Source: Gammaproteobacteria bacterium
GTDB taxonomy: Bacteria; Pseudomonadota; Gammaproteobacteria; Steroidobacterales; Steroidobacteraceae
DNA: 43,666 bases
NCBI GenBank assembly: GCA_003137095.1
Contig: PLET01000036.1
Location: 895-44,560 of the forward strand
Direction of reading: 5' to 3'
The translations under genes and the position numbers were made by a program. The notes under the pieces are model-generated. The model was not told the origin of the DNA and did no database searches. It was given only the letters and a program-made list of their open reading frames with translations. Numbering within the stretch: position 1 is the first letter of the stretch; each line of letters starts with the position of its first letter. Positions 8,977 through 17,019 of the stretch are shown here, piece after piece.

Positions 8977-9099
8977 ATGTGGTCTATCGCAAGGAATTCC
9001 ACCGCGCTCGCGGTGAAGGCGCGGATCCTGACCTACCTGGTGGTGCTGGCGACCCGCAATGCGCGTTCCAAGCTGCGCGAGAGCCAAGGTCACGGCTAG
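8977..9099 (+). CDS. Possible 40-residue small protein
   Basis: A frame of 40 codons with AGG 3 bases before its ATG fills most of the 210-base gap after the TonB receptor. The middle (ILTYLVVLATRN) is a short hydrophobic stretch between basic segments, as in small membrane-associated peptides. I do not recognise it. It could equally be a remnant of a larger gene or a chance frame. Confidence 0.25.
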   Translation: MWSIARNSTALAVKARILTYLVVLATRNARSKLRESQGHG

Positions 9100-9153
9100 C
9101 TTCTGCTGATCCGTTCTGCCAATCGGCGTACCATGGGGTTTTAAGGTGACCCC

Positions 9154-9618
9154 ATGGACCGACCGCCGTTGCCGCCGTTCACGCTGGAAACCGCCGCGCA
9201 AAAGGCGCGCATGGCCGAGGACGCCTGGAACAGCCGCGATCCGCAGCGCGTCGCGCTCGCCTATACCACCGACAGCCGCTGGCGCAATCGCGCCGAATTC
9301 CTGCAGGGGCGCGCCGCCATCGAGGCCTTCCTCACGCGCAAATGGCAGCGTGAACTCGACTACCGCCTGATCAAGGAGGTTTGGGGCTGTCGCGAAAACC
9401 GGATTGCGGTGCGCTTCGCCTACGAATGGCACGACGACAGCGCCAACTGGTACCGCAGTTACGGTAATGAGATGTGGGAATTCGACGACCACGGCTTGAT
9501 GCGCCTGCGATTCGCGAGCATCAACGATTCACCGATTCAAGCGGGCGAACGGCGCCATCATTGGCCGCTGGGGCGCCGGCCGGACGATCATCCCTCGCTC
9601 AGTGAACTTGGATTCTGA
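9154..9618 (+). CDS. DUF1348 family protein (NTF2/SnoaL-like fold)
   Basis: The 154-residue sequence follows the DUF1348 pattern closely: [32 protein letters not shown], a central [19 protein letters not shown], and a C-terminal [15 protein letters not shown]. This family adopts the cone-shaped NTF2-like fold; no reaction is firmly assigned. ATG 9154 is 11 bases after a GGTTTTAAGG stretch. The next gene starts only 16 bases after this stop and so is likely co-transcribed. Confidence 0.88.
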   Translation: MDRPPLPPFTLETAAQKARMAEDAWNSRDPQRVALAYTTDSRWRNRAEFLQGRAAIEAFLTRKWQRELDYRLIKEVWGCRENRIAVRFAYEWHDDSANWYRSYGNEMWEFDDHGLMRLRFASINDSPIQAGERRHHWPLGRRPDDHPSLSELGF

Positions 9619-9634
9619 CGAGCGCCGCACGTCC

Positions 9635-10639
9635 ATGGTGACGTCCGCAAACCCGCGCCGGGTATTCGTGCTCGGTGCCACCGGCACCATCGGCCGCGCC
9701 ACGGTGCGCGCGCTCCTGCGGCGCGGCCATGAGGTCGTGTGCTTCGTGCGCCCGCGCTCCGGCGTGGGTGGCGCGCTCACGCCGGATGACAGCGTGCAGC
9801 CGCTCGCCGGGGCCACGGTGAGATTCGGCGATGTGACGAACCCCGGGTCGCTGGCCCGCGAGGGCTTTCGCGGCGAGCGTTTCGATGCGCTGGTGTCCTG
9901 CCTGGCCTCGCGCACCGGCGCACCCCGCGACGCCTGGGCCGTCGATCACCGCGCGCACGTGCAGGCGCTGCAGGCGGCGCGCGCCGCCGGGGTCGCGCAC
10001 ATGGTGCTGCTGTCTGCGATTTGCGTGCAAAAACCCGTGCTCGCATTTCAGCGGGCCAAGCTCGCCTTCGAAAAAACGCTGATCGAATCCGGCGTTGCCT
10101 ACTCGATCGTGCGGCCGACGGCGTTCTTCAAGTCCCTGTCCGGGCAGATCGAGCGGGTCAGGCGCGGCAAGCCGTTCCTGGTGTTCGGAGATGGCACGCT
10201 GACGGCCTGCAAGCCCATCAGCGACGCCGATCTTGCCGCGTACCTGGCCGGGTGCCTGGAGGATGCCGGTCGCCTGAACCGCGTGCTGCCCATCGGCGGC
10301 CCCGGCGAGGCCATCACGCCGCGCCAGCAGGGTGAACGCCTGTTTGCACTGCTCGCACGCCCGCCGCGCTTTACGCAGGTGCCCGTCGCGCTGCTCGATG
10401 CCATCATCGGGGTGTTGGGCGCCGCCGGGCGCGTACTGCCGGCGCTCGCGGACAAGGCCGAGCTCGCCCGCATCGGCCGCTACTACGCCACCGAATCCAT
10501 GCTGCTGCTCAACCCCGAGACCGGGCGCTACGATGCAGCCGCCACCCCCTCGACCGGAACCGAGACGCTGTTCGACTTTTATGCCGATCTGGTGCGCGGC
10601 GCCGTCGCGCCCGAGCGCGGTGACCACGCCGTGTTCTGA
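9635..10639 (+). CDS. bciA: BciA-family divinyl chlorophyllide 8-vinyl reductase (or close NmrA-like relative)
   Basis: This atypical SDR of 334 residues has a Rossmann motif GATGTIGRATVRALL, then SCLASRTGAPRDAW, LLSAICVQKPVLAFQ, SIVRPTAFFKSLSGQ and FGDGTLTACKPISD. These segments are what I know from BciA, which reduces the C8 vinyl group of 3,8-divinyl chlorophyllide with NADPH in (bacterio)chlorophyll synthesis. The C-terminal ELARIGRYYATESMLLL and DAAATPSTGTETLFD also match. No bch, crt or puf gene is present here, so the enzyme may belong to a phototroph with a dispersed gene or may be an orphan with another substrate. The start at 9635 follows the previous stop; a GTG at 9602 would overlap it. 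Confidence 0.72.
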   Translation: MVTSANPRRVFVLGATGTIGRATVRALLRRGHEVVCFVRPRSGVGGALTPDDSVQPLAGATVRFGDVTNPGSLAREGFRGERFDALVSCLASRTGAPRDAWAVDHRAHVQALQAARAAGVAHMVLLSAICVQKPVLAFQRAKLAFEKTLIESGVAYSIVRPTAFFKSLSGQIERVRRGKPFLVFGDGTLTACKPISDADLAAYLAGCLEDAGRLNRVLPIGGPGEAITPRQQGERLFALLARPPRFTQVPVALLDAIIGVLGAAGRVLPALADKAELARIGRYYATESMLLLNPETGRYDAAATPSTGTETLFDFYADLVRGAVAPERGDHAVF

Positions 10640-10653
10640 CCGGCTGGCGCCGG
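10640..10653. terminator. Small GC hairpin between convergent genes
   Basis: CCGGC and GCCGG form a 5-bp stem around the loop TGGC in the 36-base gap between two convergent stop codons. It lacks a T-run, so the terminator reading rests on position. Confidence 0.25.
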
Positions 10654-10675
10654 CGTTCATACGGCCGCGTCCCCC

Positions 10676-11104
10676 CTATTCCTGCGCCCGGCGCGGCGGC
10701 GGGGTCAGCTCGTAGACCGCCATGTCGTGGGGCAGCTCGAGCCAGCGATGCTTGTCCTTGGTCCAGACCGACTGCTGCGGCCGCGGGAAATCCGGATCCG
10801 CAAAGGCGCCGATGGCGACGCCCACGAGATCCGGCAGGCGCTGCGGCTCCCAGAACACGTTCGACCCGCAGGCGCCGCAAAAATGGAAGGTCACCGGGAA
10901 GCCGCGCGCGGATTCGCGCACGAAGGTGCGGGTAACCGCGCGCGCGCTGCCCACCCGGTCGCGCGAGAAGAACACGGCGACGCTGAAGGCGCTGCCGGTG
11001 CGTCGCTGGCAGTCCGTACAATGACACAGGGAGATCTTGCGGGGCTCACCCGTGCAGCGAATTTCCAGCTGTCCGCAGTGGCACCTGGCTGTGCGAGTCC
11101 GCAT
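10676..11104 (-). CDS. GFA/CENP-V family zinc protein
   Basis: The 142-residue protein has the zinc-cysteine pattern of the glutathione-dependent formaldehyde-activating (GFA) fold: CHCG near the N-terminus, LCHCTDC in the middle and FCGACGSNVFW later. Family members are annotated as glutathione S-(hydroxymethyl) lyase-like, but most are uncharacterised, so a role in formaldehyde or thiol-adduct chemistry is only family-level. ATG 11104 is preferred over a start 24 codons upstream: GGAGG lies 5 bases before it and the family N-terminus begins at MRTRTARCHCG. Confidence 0.88.
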   Translation of the reverse strand: MRTRTARCHCGQLEIRCTGEPRKISLCHCTDCQRRTGSAFSVAVFFSRDRVGSARAVTRTFVRESARGFPVTFHFCGACGSNVFWEPQRLPDLVGVAIGAFADPDFPRPQQSVWTKDKHRWLELPHDMAVYELTPPPRRAQE

Positions 11105-11233
11105 GCACGCCTCCACGGTCTGGGCGAATCCGGGGTTCTCTCGCCCGATCATGATGAGGCCCTCGCCGCAGGTCAACCCGTCCGGTTCGGGATGGCTGGC
11201 CGACGGCCGCGGTTGTGTTTAGACTCGCGATCC

Positions 11234-12172
11234 ATGAGGTCAGAAGGGCAACGATCCTTGACGCGCCGGCGCGTGCTGACGCTGGCGCTCGGCGCCGCGG
11301 CGGCCGCGGTCGCGCGCCCGGGTGCCGCACAGCAGGTCCCCTGGTCGGCCGGCACCGAGCGGCCGACCACCAAGGCGCCGCCGAACGCCACGGATTGTCA
11401 TCATCACATTTACAGCAGCCGGTTTGCCGTCGATCCCAAGGCGGTGTTGCGGCCGGGCGATGCGAGCATCGAAGATTACCGGCAATTGCAAAAGCGCATC
11501 GGTACGACGCGACATGTGGTCGTGCAGCCCTCGACCTACGGCCTCGACAACAGCGGCCTGATCGAAGTCTTGCAGACCTTCGGGCCCACTGCCCGCGGCG
11601 TCGCCGTCGTCAATCCCGATGTCTCCGATGAGGAGCTCGGAAAACTCCATGCGGCCGGCGTGCGCGGCATTCGTTTCAACATCCTGGCGCCCGGCGGCGC
11701 GACCTCGATCGACATGGTCGCGCCGCTCGCGAGGCGCATTGCCCCGCTGGGCTGGCACGTCGATGTGTTCGCATCCCCGGATCTGATTGTCCAGTCAAAG
11801 GCGCTGTGGAGTTCCCTGCCCTGCGACGTGGTGTTCGATCACCTGGGGCGCGTCCCGGCGGCCGATCACCCGGCGTTCGCGGTGCTCACCGAACTCATGC
11901 AGGCGCGAAAGGCCTGGGTGAAGCTGTCGAGCCCCTACATGATTTCCACCATCGGTCCACCCACCTACGCCGACCGGTCGGTGGTCGCGCAGGCCTTCGT
12001 GCGGGCGGCGCCCGAGCGGTGTGTGTGGGGCAGCGATTGGCCGCATCCCACCGAAAAGGACAAGCCGGACGATGCGCTGCTGTTCGATCTGCTGGCCAAT
12101 TGGGCTCCGGCAACCACCACCCGCAATCGCATCCTCGTCGACAATCCCGCCCGGCTCTACGGTTTCACGTAG
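11234..12172 (+). CDS. Tat-exported amidohydrolase, LigI-like (2-pyrone-4,6-dicarboxylate hydrolase family)
   Basis: The 312-residue protein begins with a twin-arginine signal (SLTRRRVLTLALG, then an Ala-rich core), so it is folded before export. The mature part is an amidohydrolase TIM barrel: DCHHHIY supplies the first metal or substrate histidines, VVNPD and GVRGIRFN follow, FDHLGR is the barrel His, and WGSDWPHP holds the catalytic Asp. This order matches the COG3618 group, which includes LigI and other lactonases. The precise lactone or amide substrate cannot be read from sequence. ATG 11234 is set by the signal peptide. It is divergent from the GFA gene and convergent with the desaturase pseudogene. 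Confidence 0.88.
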   Translation: MRSEGQRSLTRRRVLTLALGAAAAAVARPGAAQQVPWSAGTERPTTKAPPNATDCHHHIYSSRFAVDPKAVLRPGDASIEDYRQLQKRIGTTRHVVVQPSTYGLDNSGLIEVLQTFGPTARGVAVVNPDVSDEELGKLHAAGVRGIRFNILAPGGATSIDMVAPLARRIAPLGWHVDVFASPDLIVQSKALWSSLPCDVVFDHLGRVPAADHPAFAVLTELMQARKAWVKLSSPYMISTIGPPTYADRSVVAQAFVRAAPERCVWGSDWPHPTEKDKPDDALLFDLLANWAPATTTRNRILVDNPARLYGFT

Positions 12173-12211
12173 TCGATGCACGGGCCGCGATCAGGCGACC
12201 CGGCAGCCTCA

Positions 12212-13236
12212 TCAGATCACGGTCAGAAACGAGACCCCATGGGCGCCGATGAAATCCTCGGCCCGGGCCCCACCCCCGGCGGGCGCGCCGGACTCATCGC
12301 CGCTCACGCGCCGCACCCGATTGCGATGCCAGGTGCGCAGCAGCGCCGACAGCGGCATGACGGCGCTGCTGCGCTCGCCATACAAGGACCGATGATAGGC
12401 GGGCAGCCGGTACCAGGGCACGGACGCACGCTGGTGATGCGCGTTGTGATAGCTGAAGTTCAGCGTCAGCAGGTTGAGCCACGGCAGGCGAATCGAGATC
12501 AGGTTCGAATAGGTGTTGTCCTGCTCGTACGCGCGGTCGCGCCCCTGCAGCGGCACGGGCTGATCCGCCTCGACGAAGAACTGCTCGAAGGTATGATGGA
12601 ACGCGTCGAAGAAATTCAGCACCTGCAGCATCAAGCCTGCGGACAACAGATACAGGCACAGCGCCTTCAGCGACCACAGGCCGAGCAACCCCAGCAGGGC
12701 GACGCGTACCACCAGCATGGCCATGGCCCGCGGCAGGTGCCGGCGCTGCGCGCGTACGGCGACCGGGCGCCAGATGACCTGCAGGTTCATGAGAACCTCC
12801 GTCGCGGGCACATACAGCCATTCCATGAATTCGAGACCGCGGCGCAGCGCGCGCCGGCGCTGCAGCAGGCCCTTGAAATCGAAGCAGGTCAAATCGGCGC
12901 GGTCCATATGGTGCCGGATGTGCATGTGCCGGATGCGCTCGAAGGACCCATAGGCTGAACCCGCGATGAAATTCATCGCCTCCCCGACGGCGAGATTCGC
13001 CACGCGGCTGGCGACAACGTCTGATGAGCCGCCTCGTGGATGAGATAGGCGGCCAGCACCATGGTATGGGTACACAGCAGCACGCCGAGGCCGTTCAGCA
13101 ACGGCGAGGCCGCTCCCATCAACCCGAAGGAGCACAGCCAGCCGCTCGAAACCCACAGCAGCACGGCGGTATTGGCAATGGCGGCTTCCTGGTCACGAAA
13201 CAGGCTGCGCGGCAATGGCTGGGCGGTGCTGTTCAT
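12212..13236 (-). pseudogene. Fatty acid desaturase, broken by a 1-base frameshift
   Basis: Two overlapping frames together give a membrane desaturase of about 341 residues. The first (start 13236) supplies two hydrophobic helices and histidine box 1, LIHEAAHQT. The second continues with ASRVANLAVGEAMNF, box 2 (HMHIRHH), more helices and box 3 (HNAHH). Adding one T on the coding strand near 13013 turns TTGTCGCC into TTGTTCGCC and restores HEAAHQTLFASRVAN, the normal family sequence, so one base is missing there. All three boxes are otherwise intact, suggesting recent damage or a sequencing error. The start overlaps the NmrA gene's stop as ATGA with GGAGG upstream, so the two were translationally coupled. 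Confidence 0.85.
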
Positions 13237-14168
13237 GGTACCTCCGGAATGAGTATACGGTCATCGGCCGCGCCAACGCGGCGTTTTTCGCCATCTTGAC
13301 CGACACCGGGTGACGCTGACAGCAGGGTGGCAATGGCCTGATCGATCCCGATGCGACCCTTGCGCGCGCTCGCGCCGCGATTCTCAAAGTCGATCCAGCC
13401 GGAGTTGAATCCGTCGATCATCTGCATGCGTGGTCGCGGATTGTTCATGCCTTGCGCGCGAAACAGGGATTCCCATTGGTCGCGCGGCACGGCTTGCGCC
13501 CGCACCGGTTGGGCGAGCGCCTTGGCGAAGGCATCGGCCAAGGCGTTCGGCGACACGCGCTGTTCAGCCTCCAGTTCGACCACTCGCGGTCCGTCCCACT
13601 GTTCCTGCAGCAGCGCGGCGGCGGCGCGGCCGACGTCTTCCGTGGCGATCATCGGCACGGGACGATCCAACGGCTGAAGGTAGCTTTGGATGCTCCCATC
13701 CCTGGCCGAGGCGATGTCCCACGCGGCATTTTCCATGAACCAGGCGGCGCGCAGGAACACGACGGGCATGGGCAAGCTCTTGAGCGCATCCTCCATCAGA
13801 CCGAGCACGTTCAACAGATTCGGTTGCCGCGCGTCGGCGCCGATGCTCGACAGCGCCACCACCTTGTGGGGCTTGGCGTCGGCCAGTGCCGTGTGCAAAG
13901 ACTCGATGCATCGCCTGGCTTCCGGGAATCCAGGCGCCGGATCGAAAACCGGGGGCAGCAGCGCGAACACGCCCTCGGTCCCCTCAAAGGCGGCGGTGAG
14001 CGCCAGTGAGTCCTTTAGATCGGCGGTGGCCAGGTCGCAGCCAAGATTTGTCCATGCCGCGCCCTTGGCCCGGTCTCGGACCACCGCGCGTACCCGTTGA
14101 TCGGCGGCGATGAGGTTGCGGGCCACGGCGGCACCGACTTTGCCGGTAATGCCGGTCACTGCATACAT
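13233..14168 (-). CDS. NmrA-type NAD(P)-binding oxidoreductase
   Basis: The 311-residue protein begins MYAVTGITGKVGAAVARNL, a Rossmann GxxGxxG motif, and continues with RAVVRDRAKG, GVFALLPPV, VALSSIGA and FLRAAWFMEN, the layout of NmrA-like atypical SDRs and NAD(P)H:quinone-type reductases. The classical YxxxK pair is not evident, as usual in this family, so a sensor-like or reductase role are both possible. It lies upstream of, and overlaps by 4 bases, the broken desaturase, and is read divergently from a LysR gene 115 bases away, the classic arrangement for LysR control of a neighbour. Confidence 0.85.
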   Translation of the reverse strand: MYAVTGITGKVGAAVARNLIAADQRVRAVVRDRAKGAAWTNLGCDLATADLKDSLALTAAFEGTEGVFALLPPVFDPAPGFPEARRCIESLHTALADAKPHKVVALSSIGADARQPNLLNVLGLMEDALKSLPMPVVFLRAAWFMENAAWDIASARDGSIQSYLQPLDRPVPMIATEDVGRAAAALLQEQWDGPRVVELEAEQRVSPNALADAFAKALAQPVRAQAVPRDQWESLFRAQGMNNPRPRMQMIDGFNSGWIDFENRGASARKGRIGIDQAIATLLSASPGVGQDGEKRRVGAADDRILIPEVP

Positions 14169-14283
14169 GGGGGCTTCTCCTGGGTGGGTTGGGGCTGTGG
14201 GTGGGTGGCACTATCACGCGCCGGCATTCGTGCTACAACAGCGTTTACGAGAATTCAGTCGTGACTTTTAGTCAGGAAAACAG

Positions 14284-15192
14284 ATGTCCATCGACCGCAA
14301 GCTACTCTCTGGGGTGACCGTGCTCATCGCCGTGGTCGAGGCCGGTACGATCGCAAGGGCCGCCGAAGCGCTGGGACTTTCTGCGTCGGGCGTGAGCCGG
14401 GCCATTTCCCGGTTGGAGCAATGCGTCGGTGCACGCTTGTTGGCGCGCACCACCCGGTCACTCTCGCTGACCGATGAAGGACGGCGTTTCTATGAACAGG
14501 TCGGGCCGCATCTGGCCGGTATTGAGGAGGCAGCCATCGAGGCGTCCGGGTCCAGCAACACGGTGCGCGGACGCTTGCGCGTCAATATCGATCCTTTCTT
14601 CTCCCGTATGGTTTTGGCAGGACACCTCGCGACGTTTCTGGGGCGTTACCCGGCGGTCTCTGTCGAACTGATCATGAGGGATTCGGTCGGCGATCTGGTC
14701 GCCGATGGATTCGACCTGGCCTTGCGCTTCGGCGAGCCCCCGGCCGGCTCATTCGTCGCTCGCAAGCTCCTTGAAACCCGGGTGCTGACCGTCGCCTCGC
14801 CGTCGTATATCAAAGCCCATGGGCGGCCACGGCACCCGAAGGATCTCGAGGGATGGGATTGCCTCGACTTCTACGATGCGGCGAATGCCAGACCCTACGA
14901 GTGGGAGGTCAGGCGCAGGAAAGAAGTCATCCCGCTGCGGGTCAAGGCGCGCCTGCTGGTGTCGGATTCGGGGACCTTGATCGGCGCCTGTGAGGCCGGT
15001 GCCGGAGTCGCCCAGATCCTCGAACTCGGCTGCAGGCATCTTCTGGACAGCGGCCGGCTGGTCGAGTTGTTTCCGGAATGGTCGGATGAACGGTTTCCAC
15101 TCTACGCCACCTATCCCACGCGACACCACCGCGCAGCGAAGGTCCGCAGGTTCGTCGAGTTTTGCCTGGAAGTCATGGCGACCGGCGCCTAA
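14284..15192 (+). CDS. LysR-family transcriptional regulator
   Basis: The 302-residue protein has the winged helix-turn-helix at residues 10-65 (VVEAGTIARAAEALGLSASGV, then SRAISRLEQ) and a periplasmic-binding-like effector domain (GRLRVNIDPFF, DLALRFGEPP, VASPSYI). The domain order and length are typical. AGGA lies 6 bases before ATG 14284. It is divergent from the NmrA/desaturase pair and probably controls it, responding to an unknown small molecule. Its 3' end overlaps the convergent SnoaL gene by 4 bases. Confidence 0.93.
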   Translation: MSIDRKLLSGVTVLIAVVEAGTIARAAEALGLSASGVSRAISRLEQCVGARLLARTTRSLSLTDEGRRFYEQVGPHLAGIEEAAIEASGSSNTVRGRLRVNIDPFFSRMVLAGHLATFLGRYPAVSVELIMRDSVGDLVADGFDLALRFGEPPAGSFVARKLLETRVLTVASPSYIKAHGRPRHPKDLEGWDCLDFYDAANARPYEWEVRRRKEVIPLRVKARLLVSDSGTLIGACEAGAGVAQILELGCRHLLDSGRLVELFPEWSDERFPLYATYPTRHHRAAKVRRFVEFCLEVMATGA

Positions 15193-15614
15193 GGATCGGG
15201 GAGCGGTTTTGATCTGGCCAGGATGTCGTACACCGGCTTGTTGTCGGCATAGACCCGCCATTGCTTGACGAGGCCTCCTTCGACGATTGCCAGCCACGCA
15301 GCCGACGTACGCCATATGTTCTCGGACGGAAGTTTCCCATCGGCCGCAAGAGTGCCTCCGGCGGCACCAAAGACGGCCACCCGCTGGCCGCTGGGAAAAA
15401 TCTCCTCGTGCGACACCCAATAGTCCGGACAGAAGGCAAAGTAGCCCCGCCAGCCAGACCGCATTGTCTCGCGGCCGCTGACCGAATGGCCGAGCGAGTC
15501 GATGAATACGTGGTCCTCGGTCATGGACTCGGCCAGCCGGTCCACGTCGTGTCGATTGATACCCTGCAGGAATCGAAGAACGGTGTCGACTGGGAATTCG
15601 TTGACGCTATTCAT
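15189..15614 (-). CDS. SnoaL-like / nuclear transport factor 2-fold protein
   Basis: At 141 residues this is a typical single-domain NTF2-fold protein: VLRFLQGINRHDVDRLAESM, DHVFIDSLGHSVSGRETM, then the core strands VSHEEIFPSG and RVAVFGAAGGT, and the late WRTSAAWLAIVEGGLVKQW. Relatives include polyketide cyclases and steroid isomerase-like enzymes, and many are only binding proteins, so no reaction is assigned. ATG 15614 has GGAG 7 bases upstream and fits the domain boundary; two further upstream ATGs are possible. It is convergent with the LysR gene. Confidence 0.75.
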   Translation of the reverse strand: MNSVNEFPVDTVLRFLQGINRHDVDRLAESMTEDHVFIDSLGHSVSGRETMRSGWRGYFAFCPDYWVSHEEIFPSGQRVAVFGAAGGTLAADGKLPSENIWRTSAAWLAIVEGGLVKQWRVYADNKPVYDILARSKPLPDP

Positions 15615-15788
15615 GCGGGTGCTCCGAGGGTCGGGATCCGACGGCTCAGACATACACCAAAGATCAAGGTCCCCTGTCAAGGTCGGCGCCAGCGTACGGA
15701 ATTGAACGTGCCGGCGGTCTAATCTGCGAACCGCAACTCGCCGGCCTGAATCCCCCCGCGGGCGCGCCCGCGCGCCGCCATGCGGGTA

Positions 15789-16547
15789 TCATGGCCCGGT
15801 TTGCACCAGCGCGCCGGCGATGATCCCGTCAACGCCCAGCGCAATCCGCCAATGCGACAATCCGTGTTCCTGCCGCACGTCGTACGCATCCCAGCCCTGA
15901 TTGCCAACGCCACGGAATTCGACGGATTGAACGGCGCCGAGTTGCTTCATTTCCGCCTCCAGTTGCGGCAATTGCTCCTGCGTGGCCTTTGCCAGTTCCG
16001 GACTCATTTCGGCAAAATTCGGCTTATCCGTCAGGATCCCTTGGATCAAACGTCGCAGCGCCGCTTCACTGCCGGGCGTCGCCGCCTGGCCTTGCACTTT
16101 TGCCGCAAGGTCGGCGGCAAGCTGCTGGGCGACGCTGGCGTCTATACGCCGTGCGTTCATGTTCCGGCCGTTTTGATGCAGAACCAGGCCCGTCGTTCGT
16201 CCTTGCGAATCAGCCTCGAACGAGATCTGTGCGTTGACGATCTTGTAAAAGAACTCACTCTCGCTCTGTGCAAAGATTTCCGCCTTGGGTTGGCCGGTCA
16301 GCTGCGCGAGCAACTGAGTTCCTTCGCGCGTCACGGTCATGACGACGGTCGGGGCCAGTTGATAGCTTCCGGTATAGCGATCCAGCACCGCTGCGTCCAG
16401 ATCAACTGACACGCGAGCACCGGATGACGTCGCCGCATCGGGCGGCGCCGCCTCGACGGCGACTGCGGCCAGCGCCAATGACAGGCAGCCAAACACGGCC
16501 GCTGCCAGCCGCCGGCTGATTCCGGGTTTTCTCATCATGGTCTTCAT
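15789..16547 (-). CDS. Exported DUF3471-like protein of unknown function
   Basis: The 252-residue protein has a signal peptide (RRLAAAVFGCLSLALAAVAV, cleavage probably after VEAA). Next comes a segment of about 90 residues with YTGSYQL, VTREGTQLLAQLTGQP, EFFYKIVNAQISFE and GLVLHQNGRNMNARRI, the DUF3471 pattern usually found at the C-terminus of beta-lactamase-like or peptidase proteins. Here it is N-terminal and followed by about 110 residues resembling a binding domain (LEAEMKQLGAVQSVEFRGV). No catalytic module is present. ATG 16547 with GGAGGAG just upstream sets the start, although longer frames exist. Confidence 0.7.
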   Translation of the reverse strand: MKTMMRKPGISRRLAAAVFGCLSLALAAVAVEAAPPDAATSSGARVSVDLDAAVLDRYTGSYQLAPTVVMTVTREGTQLLAQLTGQPKAEIFAQSESEFFYKIVNAQISFEADSQGRTTGLVLHQNGRNMNARRIDASVAQQLAADLAAKVQGQAATPGSEAALRRLIQGILTDKPNFAEMSPELAKATQEQLPQLEAEMKQLGAVQSVEFRGVGNQGWDAYDVRQEHGLSHWRIALGVDGIIAGALVQTGP

Positions 16548-16596
16548 ACTCTCCTCCAGACATGCGGGTTCGGCAGCGGACATCGTGATCATACCG

Positions 16597-16854
16597 TCAA
16601 CGCTCCGGCGGACACAGCAGAGGGACTGCCTCGCGCTTGTTTCGTCGATAGATCTGGAAGTCCTTTCGATCGATGGTAACAACGGAGTGCCTCGGGAATA
16701 GTTCGCTCATCCGGACCAGGCACAGATCAGCAATATCCGGCTTCTGCTCCGAGAAGCGATCGGCCATGCGCGCGAGCTGCGCTGCCCAGCGGTGATGCTT
16801 GTCATTGGCATTCGCGAACGCCACCAAGAAACCCGTGTCGGCGATACCCTTCAA
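16597..16854 (-). pseudogene. PIN-domain (VapC-type) toxin with an internal deletion
   Basis: The remaining coding stretch reads LKGIADTGFLVAFANANDKHHRW, the normal N-terminus of a PIN nuclease with its first Asp, then jumps after a few residues to KPDIADLCLVRMSEL and SVVTIDRKDFQIYRRNKRE, the normal C-terminal Asp-containing end. The helices that should lie between (about 55-65 residues, including one acidic metal ligand) are absent although the frame stays open. The product would be about 85 residues instead of about 135. No antitoxin gene lies beside it. A TTG at 16854 is the best remaining start. Confidence 0.65.
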
Positions 16855-17019
16855 GATCGGGAAAATCCCTTGCGCGTCGACAGGTCGCGCACACCGCGGA
16901 CGGAATCGCCACGCGGAGCTTGATTCTGCAATCAATCGACAATACCAAGAGCGGATCACACTCCCGGGCGCTGTGAAGCGCACAATGTCGGCGCCACACC
17001 GGCCATCACGAGCACTTCC

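Noticed and set aside
9635..10639. Part of a photosynthesis gene cluster
   Set aside because: No other pigment or reaction-centre gene is present within 43 kb.
8341..10660. Long minus-strand frames opposite the receptor end, DUF1348 and BciA-like genes
   Set aside because: They are antisense shadows of recognised proteins and have low-complexity Arg/Gly/Ala composition.
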